The position numbers were made by a program, and so were the translations under genes. Below, in pieces: positions 1-12,893 of a stretch of DNA of 64,000 bases (positions within the stretch are counted from its first letter, which is position 1; each line of letters begins with the position of its first letter). Origin of the DNA: Azolla caroliniana (Eukaryota; Polypodiophyta); the NCBI GenBank assembly GCA_043228905.1, contig JBHGNT010000010.1, positions 4,526,001 through 4,590,000 on the forward strand, read 5' to 3'. A model generated the notes under the pieces. It made no database searches and had not been told where the DNA came from. It saw only the letters and a list, made by a program, of their open reading frames with translations.

Positions 1-58
1 TGCTTTTTCCACACTCGGAAAACTTTGCCGATTAAATAAAAGCCCGAATCATCATCGA

Positions 59-120
59 CATGTGCAATGAATCAATCATCGACATGTGCAATGAATCAAT
101 CATCAACATGTGCAATGAAG
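59..120. repeat. 24-bp tandem repeat, about 2.6 copies
   Basis: The unit starts CATGTGCAATGAATCAATCA and recurs at 59, 83 and 107, the last copy partial. Copies are nearly identical. No coding role is visible. Confidence 0.8.
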
Positions 121-137
121 CACCAAGCACAAGAATG

Positions 138-1080
<943 letters not shown>

Positions 1081-1104
1081 TTCGTTTGTTTCTTTAGACC
1101 AGTG

Positions 1105-1460
1105 AGCAGAGAGAGAGAGAGAGAGAGAGAAAGAAACAGAGGAAGGATTTGATTTATAGGCAAATACCCAAGTGCAGGGAAAACGCAAAACGCAAAACGC
1201 AAAAACCAAAAGAAGAAGAAGATGTACATATTTTCTTCTTCTTTTTTTCAACGGATTTTTTTGGGGGCTGTTGTTACTGAGAAACAAAACGGTATTTAAA
1301 TACATAATGATACAATTTCCTATTTGCTTAATAATAATATTTTTATTGATTGATTGATTGATTATTATTATTATTATTCCAAAAATTTATTATTATTATT
1401 AAGAAGAAGAAGGAGGAGGAGGATAGTAGTATGTAGTAGTAGTAATAATAATAATAATAC
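1105..1460. repeat. cluster of simple repeats (GA, GCAAAAC, ATT, TAG)
   Basis: The stretch contains (GA)n at about 1108-1132, several GCAAAAC-like units at about 1182-1207, GATT and ATT runs at about 1345-1400, and TAG/TAA triplet runs up to 1460. No gene is visible. Confidence 0.8.
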
Positions 1461-1469
1461 ATCGGAAAG

Positions 1470-3640
1470 GAAGGCAGGCGGCGGAATGGGCTTCGGAAGT
1501 AGTGTCTGGACTCTGAAGGTCTCCAAATGAACTCTTCTTCAGTTGCCCCCCCCCCCCCCTCTCAAAATCCTGAGAATTCCTCCACTACATTATTTGGATT
1601 TATGTTCACGTGTAGTTAAAACACTAACATACATTATTATTAGTTGTGATGTGTTGTTATCGAGTCATCGAAAACTTGTGCTTATTGGGCTCGGACAAGA
1701 AGGGTGGGTTGGGAATCATGGTGCTTACAGTACACCATTTCAAACTTGTAGTTTGGGCATGCATAACACTATGCTTTGGGCTCGCACCATGTACATGTAC
1801 GTGGATTGGGTGGAAAAGGAATGCTTGTTTATAATTGCCTAACCCTAAATCATTGCTTGATATTTGTTTCCCCCCCATTATGGAAAGGAAATGCTCGTTT
1901 ATGGTAGTTACTTTAGCAATTAAAAGGGTAGAAATTTTAACATTTCCTGTTAAAAAACGGAACAATTGGTCAAATTTACTTTTGACTTAAGACTTTTTTA
2001 GGTGATTGATAATAATAATAATGGTCTAGGTAAAAGTTTAGCATCTCGTTATTAGATTTTTCAATACAAACATATATGTATAATTAACGTTCTGGTCAAA
2101 ATTCTCCAACACCAACACATGATTCATTTACTGGGGTATAGGGGGTTAGAATTTTGTATTTTCCATTCTTAGCTACTATCACAAAATATAAATGACGCAG
2201 ATTCCAACTCGAAAGCGGAGAATACAACTTGTGTGGGTAAGACCATGAAAGTAATGTTGTTTCCTTATAGCCCCCCTACCTATCTTGGCTCATGATCAGG
2301 ATCATTTGAAGGGGTTCCAATTTTACGTGCGCAACTTTTTATGCATCAACGATGAATAGAAAAGGGTAAGTGATAGAAAGAACACCTCATTTTCACGATG
2401 AATGGGTAATATAGCCCTCGTATTTTCAATTCCCATAATACCCTTTACTTTTTCCAAAATATCTCTCTTTGTCTCTCTCTCTTTGGAAAATGTATTGTAC
2501 ACTACTAGATGCCAACATCACACTCTTTGGCCCTAGATAGAACTTGTTGCTTATTGTAGAACCACTTCCCAAGAGAAAACGAATGAATGTCGTGATTTAT
2601 GGAGAAACCTAAAGACGAAGCTTGTAGAGAGTTACGATAACATGGCTCTCACGAGCTTACACATTGGATCGTAGAAACTTTTCTCGTAGATCGAATGCGG
2701 GGAAGATGATGCGGTACCTATGCTTCTCTTTCACATGTGCCTCCCTTCTTCTTTAGTGTTGAGGATGCATGCATACTCGGGCATGCCCAGCTGAGTTAAC
2801 TTGATTCTATTAAGATGGCCTAGCTGAGGAGTTGTGCCTCGTCCGAAGGGCTCAAATCCTACAATGCCTCAACCCAACACTAGTTGTCGGACAGTTACCT
2901 CGAGAATTAGGGATCGAGTCTGGCATAGACCTTGCTTGCCTCAACCCAACACTAGTTGCTTGCATACATTATGGAGAATTAGCTGGGGCCCTTGGGCATC
3001 TCCATTAGTTGTGACCCTTAATTCTAGGCGCGAGACCCCGTGGGTCGTGCTCTCCATGTCGATCCTATTACTACTATCATCATTTCCTTGCACTATCAAT
3101 AATATTCCCCCTTTGAGTAGAATTTTTTGATATGGATTGTCCTCGTGCAGCCGGAGGAGTTCTATTTTGTCCCAAATTGGGCACCTTCTTCCCCACATGG
3201 CTTCATTCGATGGCCATTTATCTCTAGGCGGGTTGGATGTCTCATTCGTAATGTGGTTGTTTGTAGGGTCCTGGTACAATTTGTTCTGGGATTATGCACT
3301 ATATTCCATTGCATTTCTAGTAATTTGATGGAGTCCTTCCCGCTCCAAGAATTGAAGCCTAATGCACTATATTGTCAGAACTTGCTGGGCATTTTATGTT
3401 GTGCTTAATGATATACTCTGTTCCTGATGTGATTCACATTGAACTATGGACTAATTAAAGGTATTAGGTGCATTCATTGGGTATATTATTATTATATATT
3501 GAATGGGAGGAGAAGGTCTTTGTTCCAATGGTATCGTCGAGACTTAAATTTATATTTCGATGATCTTTGGATCAGATCAACACATGTGATTTCACTTATC
3601 ATTATTCCTCTTTTTTCTAACATGGTCTAGTAAGAAGTAG
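1470..3640. other. spacer without recognisable gene
   Basis: The sequence is AT-rich with only short random frames. A run of C occurs near 1546-1559. The 20-bp string GCCTCAACCCAACACTAGTT occurs twice (about 2864 and 2938) in a region that also looks weakly tRNA-derived, but I cannot define an element. Confidence 0.6.
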
Positions 3641-3685
3641 AAGGAATTCGATTCATCAAAATGTAGAAATTCGGTGGCCAATATT

Positions 3686-4065
3686 GGTAAAGGTTCATCG
3701 AAATGTAGAAATTAAGCTCACAATATCAAAACTAATGATCCATGGCATTCTTTGTATAATGAATGCGCTAGTCTATTTGCACGCGAAGTTACAAATGATC
3801 GTCTAGCTAGTATATTCTTGCAGGGGCCCTTACACACGAATAGCGACTGAATGCAACCTAAGAATTTTGGTAGCGAATATTGGTAAAGGTTCATCGAAAT
3901 GTAGAAATTCAGCTCACAATATCAAAACTAATGACCCATGGCATTCTTTGTATAATGAATGCGCTAGTCTATTTGCAAGCGAAGTTACAAATGATCATCT
4001 AACTAGTATATTCTTGGAGGGGCCCTTACACACGAATAGCGACTTAATGCATGCTAAGTGAGATG
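3686..4065. repeat. 196-bp tandem duplication
   Basis: The segment beginning GGTAAAGGTTCATCGAAATG at 3686 recurs at 3882 with a few substitutions, giving a period of 196 bp. A partial earlier copy of the same motif is visible near 3655. No coding content is recognisable. Confidence 0.8.
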
Positions 4066-4131
4066 GCGGGGGCAAAACTCTTTTCGAACCAAATGGGCCA
4101 CGTTTTAAAAGGAAGGTTGTAGAAGCGATGT

Positions 4132-4638
4132 GATGAAGTGAATGAAGGAAGCCAAGGGATGATGACCATGAGGCAATATGTCGGCAAGTGGGGTAGAATT
4201 ACTACGAGAGGTGAAGATTGTGACACAATGGTGGGACTAGCTAGGCTAGACAAGTTGTACACACAACACACACAATATTATTATTGCATGTGGGGAATTA
4301 GATGAAGTGAATGAAGGAAGCCAAGGGATGATGACCATGAGGTAATATGTTGGCAAGTGGGGTAGAATTACTACGAGAGGTGAAGATTGTGACACAATGG
4401 TGGGACTAGCTAGGCTAGACAAGTTGTACACACAACACACACAATATTATTATTGCATGTGGGGAATTAGATGAAGTGAATGAAGGAAGCCAAGGGATGA
4501 TGACCATGAGGTAATATGTCGGCAAGTGGGGTAGAATTACTACGAGAGGTGAAGATTGTGACACAATGGTGGGACTAGCTAGGCTAGACAAATTGTACAC
4601 ACAACACACACAATATTATTATTGCATGTGGGGAATTA
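4132..4638. repeat. 169-bp tandem repeat, three copies
   Basis: Copies begin GATGAAGTGAATGAAGGAAG at 4132, 4301 and 4470 and end at 4638. Period is exactly 169 bp and only a handful of bases differ between copies. Each unit includes an ACACACA tract and an ATTATTATT tract. The length is in the range of plant satellite monomers, but only three copies are present, so a local duplication is equally likely. Confidence 0.9.
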
Positions 4639-4927
4639 TGTAGAGTAGCTGATGTGTGTGTGTGTATTTTTCATTGGTGAAACATTGACACACATTTATT
4701 GAACATATGTAGATGTAAAAGAAGAAAGAAGAAAGAAGAGATGACATTCATGACACATGGTCCATGCAAGCCCAAGGCGCATGATGCACGGGCTCCAAGA
4801 AGCAAAAGGGAAGGGGGGGGGGGGGCTTTGTTGGTCCCCTTTTTGGCCTTTCCTTTTGTCCGTTTATAGTAATAGGCCCAAAAACAAGCCATTCCAAACA
4901 AACCTCAATAAATATGTATGTATCCAC

Positions 4928-4935
4928 TATATATA
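4928..4935 (+). promoter_or_regulatory. candidate TATA box of the P450 gene
   Basis: TATATATA lies 107-114 bp upstream of the P450 start codon at 5042, a normal plant promoter distance. No transcript data support it. Confidence 0.45.
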
Positions 4936-5041
4936 TGTACATATCCATGGCTAAGAGATGATGTCTACGGTGCTTGTTTTTGCCTGGTAGAAGAAGTGCT
5001 ACTTCTATCTCATTACCCCAAAAATATCAATTCCATCCAAT

Positions 5042-6981
5042 ATGGTCTCCACCAAGTGCACACCCACCACCATATCTAACCTTGCCTCTACTTGGTTCCT
5101 AAGCAACCCCTTGGCCGCGGTTTGCACGTTCCTCATCGCCATATTCACATTCCTCCTCGGCCGGCTCCGGCTCCGGCTCCGGCTCGGCTCTCTCCCTCGA
5201 CAATGGCGGCACTCCTCAGCCCTCCCCGCGCCTTTGCCTCGCCCCCCCGGCCCCCCCGGATGGCCCCTCCTCGGTAGCTTGCCACTCCTCGCCGGCACTA
5301 ACCCCCACCAGAAGCTCGCGGAGATGGCCCAATCCTACGCCACTCCCGTGCTCGGCCTCTCCCTCGGCTCCAAGGATGCCGTCATCGTGTGCACGGCCGG
5401 CATGGCACGCGAGTTCCTCCAGAAGCACGACTCGGCCTTCTCCGACCGCCCCCGCCTCGGCATGGTCGATCACCTCCTCTATGGGCCCGAAAACATTGTC
5501 GGCTTCCAGAGCACGGGCCCCCGATGGCGACACCTCCGGCAGCTGTGGACCACACGCCTCCTCAGCCAATCCCAGCTGGCCAAGAACCGGCACGTGCGCC
5601 AGGAGGAGGTGGCCCACATGTTGGCCGCCATCTCCGCGACCACCTTGTCCGCGAAAGACATGTGTGGAACCAATGCCAATTTCGATGCCAATGCCGAGAG
5701 ACATGTGTCCGGGGCCCTCAATGTCCTCACGTGCGCGGGCCATGTGACCGGGAACATCATGGGCCGGCTCCTCCTCTCTCAACGGCTCTTCGACTCCGTC
5801 AGCCGGCCCCACCCAATCTTGTCCCTCATCGAGGACACACTGAAATTCATGTTCACCCCGCTCTTGGGCGACTTCTTGCCCTCCCTCTCGTGGCTCGACT
5901 GGTCCACCAAGCGCCGCATGTCCGCCCACCGCGACCGTGTCACTGCCTTCTTCGGCCAGATCGTGGCCGATCGTTTGAAGAAGAAGGAGAAGAAGACATC
6001 CCCTTGCTCCGTGGGCGCGCCCGAACAACCTACTACTTGTGGTGATCATGGTGACATTCTCGACATCCTACTCCAAGAATTGAGTGGCTCCCATGACTCC
6101 TTTGGATTCATCAATGGGACCTTATTGGTAATACAATCTTTAAGCTCCTTCTAAGACACTCCATTGATGATATTGAATGTCTTATATATTGCTCTCACAT
6201 GTTTGCTATACTACTTACTTAACTAACTGATTTTGGTTATATAGTTTCCACATATCACACACAATGTTTTGTTAAAAAGTCTTAAATATATGTGGCTTTA
6301 ATGTTTTTTTTGTAGGAAATGTTCATCGCAGGTGTGGACACTTCCGCAAACACGGTAACTTGGGCAATGGCCGAGTTGTTACACAATCCCGATACCATGA
6401 AGAAAGTGCAAAAGGAGTTGGAGGAGGTTGTAGGGTTAGATCGAATAGTATTGGAGTCGGATCTTCCGAAGCTTCAATATTTGAAAGCAGTGATAAAGGA
6501 GACCTTTAGGCTTCATCCTATAGCAGTGATGATGATACCCCATGTCTCAAAAGAAGATTGCAGTGTGGCAAATAAGTATTTTATTCGAGCGGATACGAGG
6601 GTTTTTGTGAACTTGTGGGCTATCGGGCGAGATCCACTTGTGTGGGGTCCTAATGCCCGTCAATTTTCACCTGAACGTTTCGAGGGTAGCCTCGTCGATG
6701 TGAAAGGACAACACTTTCAACTTCTCCCCTTTGGATCAGGTCGTCGCATGTGTCCTGGCATGGGTCAAGGACTTTTAGTAGTGGAGCTAACACTCGCCAA
6801 CCTTCTACACTCTTTTAATTGGTCCCCAATGGACACAAGCCAACCCATAGACTTGTCCGAGTCCAAGAGTTCGGCAGGATCTCTTACCCTTGCAACTCCT
6901 CTCATGGCAATTCCCTCTCTTAGATTACGAATGCCTAGCTTCCCATTCATCAAATTGGAAAAAGATGTGCATGAGTACTAG
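5042..6981 (+). CDS. cytochrome P450, CYP71 clan (A-type), two exons
   Basis: Haem-thiolate monooxygenase, expected to be anchored in the ER membrane and to use electrons from NADPH-P450 reductase. Exon 1 is 5042-6127 and exon 2 is 6316-6981. The GT/AG phase-0 intron falls just before the I-helix, as in most A-type plant P450s. The product is about 583 residues, longer than the usual 500-530. An N-terminal hydrophobic anchor (about residues 25-40) is followed by the Pro-rich hinge PRPPGPPGWPLLG. Exon 2 has the I-helix oxygen-binding motif AGVDTS, the K-helix ETFR, PERF and the haem-binding FGSGRRMCPG, with Cys near residue 508. A GGCTCC-type microsatellite encodes RLRLRLRL after the anchor. 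Exon 1 is very GC-rich and exon 2 is AT-richer. All catalytic motifs are intact, so it is probably functional. The substrate and CYP family number cannot be told from sequence alone. Confidence 0.93.
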
Positions 6982-7177
6982 CGAACCATTGTGAATATCC
7001 CATGCTTTTCTTTCTCGTAGGGTTTATAGCCATGCTTTACTCAAGTAGCCCCTACACTTCGATTACTAACCTCTATTTTATGGTTGTATGTTTATATCCT
7101 TTTCGGATTCACTACATGCATTCCCACTTATATACCACCAATGTTCAATGCCTATTCAAAAACTCTTTTTTTTTTTT

Positions 7178-7183
7178 AATAAA
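7178..7183 (+). terminator. candidate polyadenylation signal of the P450 gene
   Basis: AATAAA about 200 bp after the P450 stop codon, preceded by a long T run. It is the best-placed signal in the 3' flank, though plant signals are loose. Confidence 0.35.
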
Positions 7184-7189
7184 GATTCA

Positions 7190-8530
7190 CCTTGGTATTA
7201 ATGGAAAGATGCCCAAAGGTTACAAAGAACTCATACACTCATACCCACATCAACCAACATGTCGAGTAGCAAAAGCCCTCATGCATGGTCCTTCCAAGAT
7301 GGGGGCCCAGAAAAACTCTTTTTATTTGTTGAACTTATTTCTTAGAATAGTGATGAAATGACTAACTCATCAAAATAAAAGGTTCACTAAACAAACTTGC
7401 CCATACAAGGAGAGGAGTTATTAAATTAATCTAGGTTTACAAATTGGGGGACACTTAGAGGCATAATTAAGTTAATTTTTCGCGCTCGATGGTTATTTTA
7501 CAAGAATTTTGAAAACATTTGGCCATTTTTATGATTGGTTTCATAAGGATGAATTGAGTAAGTAGAATCAATATTGGCCACAAATAAACCAAATAGTGAG
7601 GGAGTTTAATGAAAAAATTCACTCTAGTTTATATCCTTTTGAGAGTTTATCCTCTAAATTTCCCAAGCCATAAAGTTTGATAAGTTGAAGAGGCTTGTTA
7701 TTTGCCTCCTTTGAAACTTATAAGTTATGGACCAAGTTCACAAGAGTTTTAGAGGGAGGATGATGGATCAAACTTTGGCAATCCCCTTCAAGCCCTTTTG
7801 ATCCTAAATTAGACATTTTTTTAATTTCTAACAAGGATTGTTAAATATTCTGTGAATATATGAAACTCTTTCTATGGGAAACCATTATTCTTGTCATCAA
7901 TAAGTATATGCGCATATAGTATACATAACTATCTCATTATCTAAAATATCTATGTTTCTCATACATTCACACATCCAATCACAAATATTTATTAGGTCAT
8001 AGACAAAAATAAGGATGCTTACTTGGAATAGACATTGGCACAAGGTGAACAAAATGATGATAAAATATAATTTACCATATATGCTAGCAAGCTCAAAAAT
8101 CTTCCAAATGCAAAGGATAGATTGCAAGCTCGATGCAATCTCATAATATTTTGTCATATGTCTAGGTACAAAATTTGTACCCTATATTATATTTACATGA
8201 TCGATAGTTGTTGGTTGGCTAGTACTGTAAGCCACATAACCCTTTTCTTGAAACCATGGTAGTAATGAAACATATAACAATATTGCCAAGAAAAAATATT
8301 TGGCATTATCAGATTTACAAGAATTTCCTATTTATATGCTCAACCACAACTCCACATCAACGTATCACACATGTGACTAATTTGTATCAGTTTTGCAAGT
8401 AGGTCATGAAAGGAGGAGATGATCTTCACAATTACATAGTGAGGAGACTATTAGCTTCTACTCCTCTCGTTGGTTCAATATTTCATTCATGACTACACTT
8501 TAAGTTCATGGTGATGTGTTTATATGAACA
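7190..8530. other. spacer without recognisable gene
   Basis: AT-rich sequence with no open frame above about 90 codons and no family match. I see no clear repeat or transposon ends here. Confidence 0.6.
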
Positions 8531-8534
8531 AATA

Positions 8535-8850
8535 TGTTACGAGCATGACCATATAATATCCCGTGGTGAGAATTTACTATAGTATTCTATACAAAATAAG
8601 TGTGAGGGTTAAACGAGAATGTAAAGAAGGGGAGGATTACTTTTAATCCTCGGGATTGAGACAACCCATTAGGCCAAGTGTGAACTTGCATGGGGGCCTT
8701 GGGTCTCACTATAAATATGAGGCCTAACTACCCTCATTTCATCATCTCTAGACTACGTCGAGTTGTACCTGGTGCTGGCGCACTCGCTACAAGAGTTGAC
8801 CCACCACGAAACACTCACGAGCCCCGATTGATGTTAATATACATCATGAT
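8535..8850 (+). repeat. 5' LTR (rearranged) of a deleted Gypsy element
   Basis: From TGTTACGAGC at 8535 the sequence matches the 3' LTR starting at 9432 for about 230 bp, up to CTACGTCGAG, and carries CTATAAATA. The stretch at about 8760-8806 is the reverse complement of 9675-9722 in the other LTR, so the end of this LTR has been inverted. The match is lost after about 8806; the boundary with the internal region is approximate. Confidence 0.75.
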
Positions 8851-8853
8851 GAG

Positions 8854-9408
8854 TTGCGAAGTATGCAAAACTTTCTTTGGGATATGCAAGATATGTTGGA
8901 TATTGCACGAGATAATATAAAAACAGCTCAAGATAGAGCGCGTTTTTACGCCGATCATAATAGGCAACCTCGTGTATTCAACCCTGGACAAAAGGTATTT
9001 TTACGTGTACCTCACAATTCTAAGTCATTGTCTACAGGTAAGTGTGTTAAGTTAGCCCCACGGTTTTGTGAACCTTTTCAAGTCCTCAAACGCATTGGTT
9101 CATCAGCCTATTGTCTTGCTCTTCCCGATGGCGTTGAAATTCATCCAGTTTTTCATGTAAGTCGTCTAAAAGAACTTCTAGGTTCTGGCGACAATACAGT
9201 TACAACTGAAACTCTGGTTACTTCTGAAGAATTATCTTCTAAACCACATGTACCAGAAAGAATTCTCGATATTAAAACAAAAAGTCTGCGTACTAAAATA
9301 ATCCGAGAATTGAAAATTAAATGGATGGATAAATCTATCAAAGATGCCACATGGGAACGCGAAAATACTCTTAGAACTAACTTCCCTAACTTTGCATTGC
9401 AAGAGTGA
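8854..9408 (+). pseudogene. Ty3/Gypsy integrase C-terminus with chromo-like end
   Basis: The 184-residue frame covers the C-terminal part of a Gypsy polyprotein. It contains RFYADHNRQPRVFNPGQKV and the conserved HPVFHVSRLKELLG motif. It closes with KIKWMDKSIKDATWE, which resembles the WK..P..(D/E)ATWE core that ends many plant Gypsy integrases. Gag, protease, RT and most of integrase are missing between the two LTRs, so this is an internally deleted, non-functional copy. The frame ends just before a purine-rich tract (about 9415-9430) that serves as polypurine tract. Confidence 0.85.
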
Positions 9409-9431
9409 AATGTTTTAAAGAAGGGGAAGTA

Positions 9432-9886
9432 TATTAGGGGCATGACCATATAATATCCCGTGGTGAGAATTTACCGTAGTATTCTATACACGTGGATAAG
9501 TGTGAGGGTCAAACGAGAGTGTAAAGAAGGGGAGGATTACTTCTAATCATCGGGATTGAGACAACCCATTAGGCCAAGTGTGAACTTGCCTGGGGGCCTT
9601 GGGTCTCGCTATAAATAGGAGGCCTAACTATCCTCAATTGACACATTATTGACTACGTCGAGACTCTAAAATTGTGGTGCGTCAACTCTTGTAGCGAGCG
9701 CGCCAGCACCAGGTACGACTTGACGCAACAATGGTGGTATGGGACGTCGATCGAGGCTCGAGTCCGTCTTGATCCTTGCGGTCGGGGGTGGTCGGGTGGA
9801 TCGACACCCTTCTTTCTCTCTCACCTTTCTTACAATCTATCTCTATTATCCTTATCATATGCTTACATTAGATCATAGCTCTAACA
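9432..9886 (+). repeat. 3' LTR of the deleted Gypsy element
   Basis: Homologous to 8535-8760. It carries a CTATAAATAG TATA-like box near 9610 and appears to end CTAACA at 9886. The segment GGTATGGGACGT near 9737 and the following CTCGAGTCCGT recur in diverged form at about 57130-57160. I found no clear target-site duplication. Confidence 0.7.
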
Positions 9887-9889
9887 AGA

Positions 9890-10285
9890 TGTGTGGAAGA
9901 ATATGTATGAGGACCTTCAAGAGATGTACAACAAACAACACAAATGTAAAACAAGAAGAGACTCGACAGAGGCTGACACAGTTCTGAGCTTCAATGGAAG
10001 TTCTTATTCTATTTGTTTGCAACTCTTACTCTCCTAGTATATCTTTACAATGTTATGGTTGGGCTTATATACTCAAGCCCTAACTCAAAGACGTGTTCAC
10101 ACTTAAGATACAAAGTGGAAGGAGTTGCCCTTTTATGCCAACGAACTCCCTTGTAAAAGGGCTACTCTTTCCTATGTATACAAGTACTTGGGGTTATCTC
10201 CCCATGAACCTAGATTACCGAACTAATCTATTGTTACAAGTATACATGTAAGGCTGTTGGCATTTAACTGAATCTGCAAAAGGTA
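9890..10285 (-). repeat. probable 3' LTR of degenerate Copia element C1
   Basis: On the minus strand this stretch follows the Copia RNase H end and has LTR-like features: a TATATAAGCCC box (plus 10064-10075) and a CA-rich end near 9890. I could not find the matching 5' LTR, so limits and identity are inferred. Confidence 0.45.
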
Positions 10286-10439
10286 AAGTCGGGTTCTAGC
10301 CTTATTTGGCTAGTTATCCGGATCAGCTTGTTTGAGTTGGTTGGATCGACTAGTTTGAGTCAGGTTGTGTCTGAATCGACTTGCTCTCTTGCCTCCCACT
10401 TGCGCTTGCTCTTGTGATCCTCACTGGCTCCTCAATCTG

Positions 10440-12893
10440 TTTGTAGGTACATTCGTTCCCCCATCGTTTCCTCTCTAGTCGGTATCGCTTAGTGATGCTT
10501 CTTTAGCCTCATGGCATTCCGATTCTTTTGTCTAATTAGGCCAGTCTTTGACTTACCTTCTTCTCCTCGTTCGGCTTTCTTTTGCTTGATTGATTGTAGT
10601 AGTCCCATCATTGTCCTTAGTGCTCCGAAGCGTTGTTCTGGGAGTGGCTTCGTCAGGAAATCAACGATGTTCACCTCGGTGTTGATCTTCTAGATTTCAA
10701 GCTTCTTGTCTGTTACAAGATCCTGGATATGATGAAACCGTACCTCAATGTGTTTCTTCTTGAGGTGCATTGTGCTCTAAGAGTTGCAATAGATGTTCGG
10801 CGGTGGATGATCTATTCGTCTTGCCGCCGAAAAGTCGGCTGACAGTCGGTGTAGCTAGATGGCTTCCTTCGCTGCCTCTGATAATGCTATGTACTCAACG
10901 TTTGTGGTGGAAAGGGTCGTGCAATCTTGAATCTTTGATCTCCATGATAGGCACCACTACCATAGGTGAAAAGGTAGCCTGATGTCAACTTCCGATTATA
11001 CGTGTTTCCGGCATAGTCGGAGTCAGTATAGCCTTTGTCTTCAGTCAGCTTGTGTGCTCTAAAAGTCAATTGTGCATCCCCCGTTTCTTTCAGATACCTA
11101 AAGATGTGCTTGATAGCCTCCCAATGCTTTTCTCCTAGGTTTGACATGTACCCATTGACAACCCCTACGACATATGGAAGGTCGGGTTGGGTCGCCACCA
11201 TAGCGTAAATGATACTTCTTATGGCCGATGCATAGGGTATCTTCCTATTGAGCTCTCTCTCCTCATTCGTCGAAGGAGAGTCTCTGTTCGACAGTAGGAT
11301 TTGCGTTCTCCATGTTGAAGTGTTTCAACACCTTTCGAATGCAGTCAGACTGGGAGAGCCAGAGAGTCTTTGTCTTCCGATTTTACTCGATCCTCATGCC
11401 CACTATGTGTCAAGCTTGTCCTAGTCCCTTCATTGCGAACTTGTTGTGAAGGCTCTGCTTTATCTTTTCGATCTCTTCTCGATTGCTCCCTGCAATGAGC
11501 ATGTCATCGACGTATAGGATCAGATCGATCCGGGACTTACGGCTAGTTGCCGAATATACATGCATGGGTCAGAGTCGGACTGGTGGTAGCCAAGCTGCCG
11601 GATGTAGGAGTTGAACTTCTGGTACCACATTCTTGGCCTTTGTTTTAAGCCATAACGGCTTTTCTTCAAATAACATACGAGGTGACCTTCCTCCCCCATC
11701 GTCGTGAAGCTTTTCGGTTGCGACATGTAGATGTCTTCTTCCAAATCTCCGTGTAGGAATGTCGTCTTGACGTCCAACTGCTCGAGCTCTAGGTCTTCAG
11801 TTGCCACGATTCCAAGTAGGAGCCGAAGGACCGTGGTCATCTTGACTGCTCGTGAGAATATCTCGTCGTAGTCGACCCCATGTTCTTGTTTGAAACCCTT
11901 TGCTACGATCTGAGCTTTGTATTTGGGTTTCTTTGAGACAGATACATATTTGTATTTGAAGACTCATTTGCAGGGCAACGACTTCCTTCTAACTAGTAGT
12001 TTAACCAACTCCCATCATTGTCTGATTTTGATGAATAGAGTCCATCTCCGATTTCATGGCTTGTCGCCATGTGTCGGAGTCTAGCGCGGGTATAACTTCT
12101 TCGTAAGAGCTTGATTCGCCTGCGTCCGTGTAGTTGACAAAGTCGAGGCCTACTTGATAGAACTCTGTCGGCCTTCGGACTTGTCTAGATCTCTTGGGTG
12201 TTGATTTTGTTGGTTCAATTTCTTCAATCAGCCCGGTCGACCGATCGGTATTAATTGAGGAGTCTTGAGAAGTCTTGTTGGATGACTTGCCCCTACAATA
12301 GGATTTCGGCGATGTCGAGTCGTTCTCCCCTGCTTCGGGATTGATTGACAAATTGGTTGGTGCCTTGGTCAGTTTTGTGCGACCTTTTGGTGCCTTGGCC
12401 TAGTTGGGTGATTTGGTCATTTTGACTCTATCTCTTTCACCTCTTGTCAATCCCTAAGTCGAATCTATTTCGATTAGTGGACCTTTTGTCGATGCGGATT
12501 TGGCAGAGTAATCGTTGGCTTGGTTTCTTTCGACTGTTTGTCGAATCGCCAGTTCGGCCCAATGGGTTGGTCCTTCTACGACATCTCTGTCAATTTCGAA
12601 GGAAACCTTTTTGTTGACAAATTTTTGCTGCTTCCACAAAGAGACAATCAAGTCTTCATTGAAGACTACGTTACTACTCAAGATCAGTTTCTGGTTTCTA
12701 GGTCCCACACTTGTAGCCGAATTCCCCATTGGTTCCATAACCGAGAAATATGCATTTTGTTGCATGGGGTGCCAACTTGGTCCTTTTCTCCCTGGGGGAT
12801 GAATGCATAGGCTTCACATCTCAACATACGAAGGCTATCATAGGTCGGTTGTTTGCTTGACCATACTGCTTGTGGCACTTTGAGCCGCATTAC
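10440..12893 (-). pseudogene. Copia element C1: reverse transcriptase and RNase H part
   Basis: Minus-strand fragments in several frames spell a Ty1/Copia pol. Integrase C-terminus is at 12454-12890. The polymerase has LDVKTTFLHGDLEEDIYM at about 11750 and YVDDMLIAGS at about 11500. The RNase H part has YTDSDYAGN at about 11020. The final TKPLPEQRF lies at about 10640. Many stops and frameshifts interrupt it, so it is inactive. The upstream half of the same element continues at 18299 after the C2 insertion. Confidence 0.88.
12889..12893. repeat. target-site duplication ATTAC of C2 (left copy)
   Basis: ATTAC directly precedes the LTR start TGTAAAG; the right copy is at 18294-18298. Five bp is normal for Copia. 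Confidence 0.9.

Noticed and set aside
2816-2865. tRNA-like A and B boxes near 2816 and 2849
   Set aside because: Motifs are loose and I found no tail, duplication or cloverleaf; not enough for a tRNA or SINE call.
5216-6049. A 277-codon frame on the minus strand inside P450 exon 1
   Set aside because: Antisense shadow of a GC-rich exon; the plus frame has the P450 motifs.
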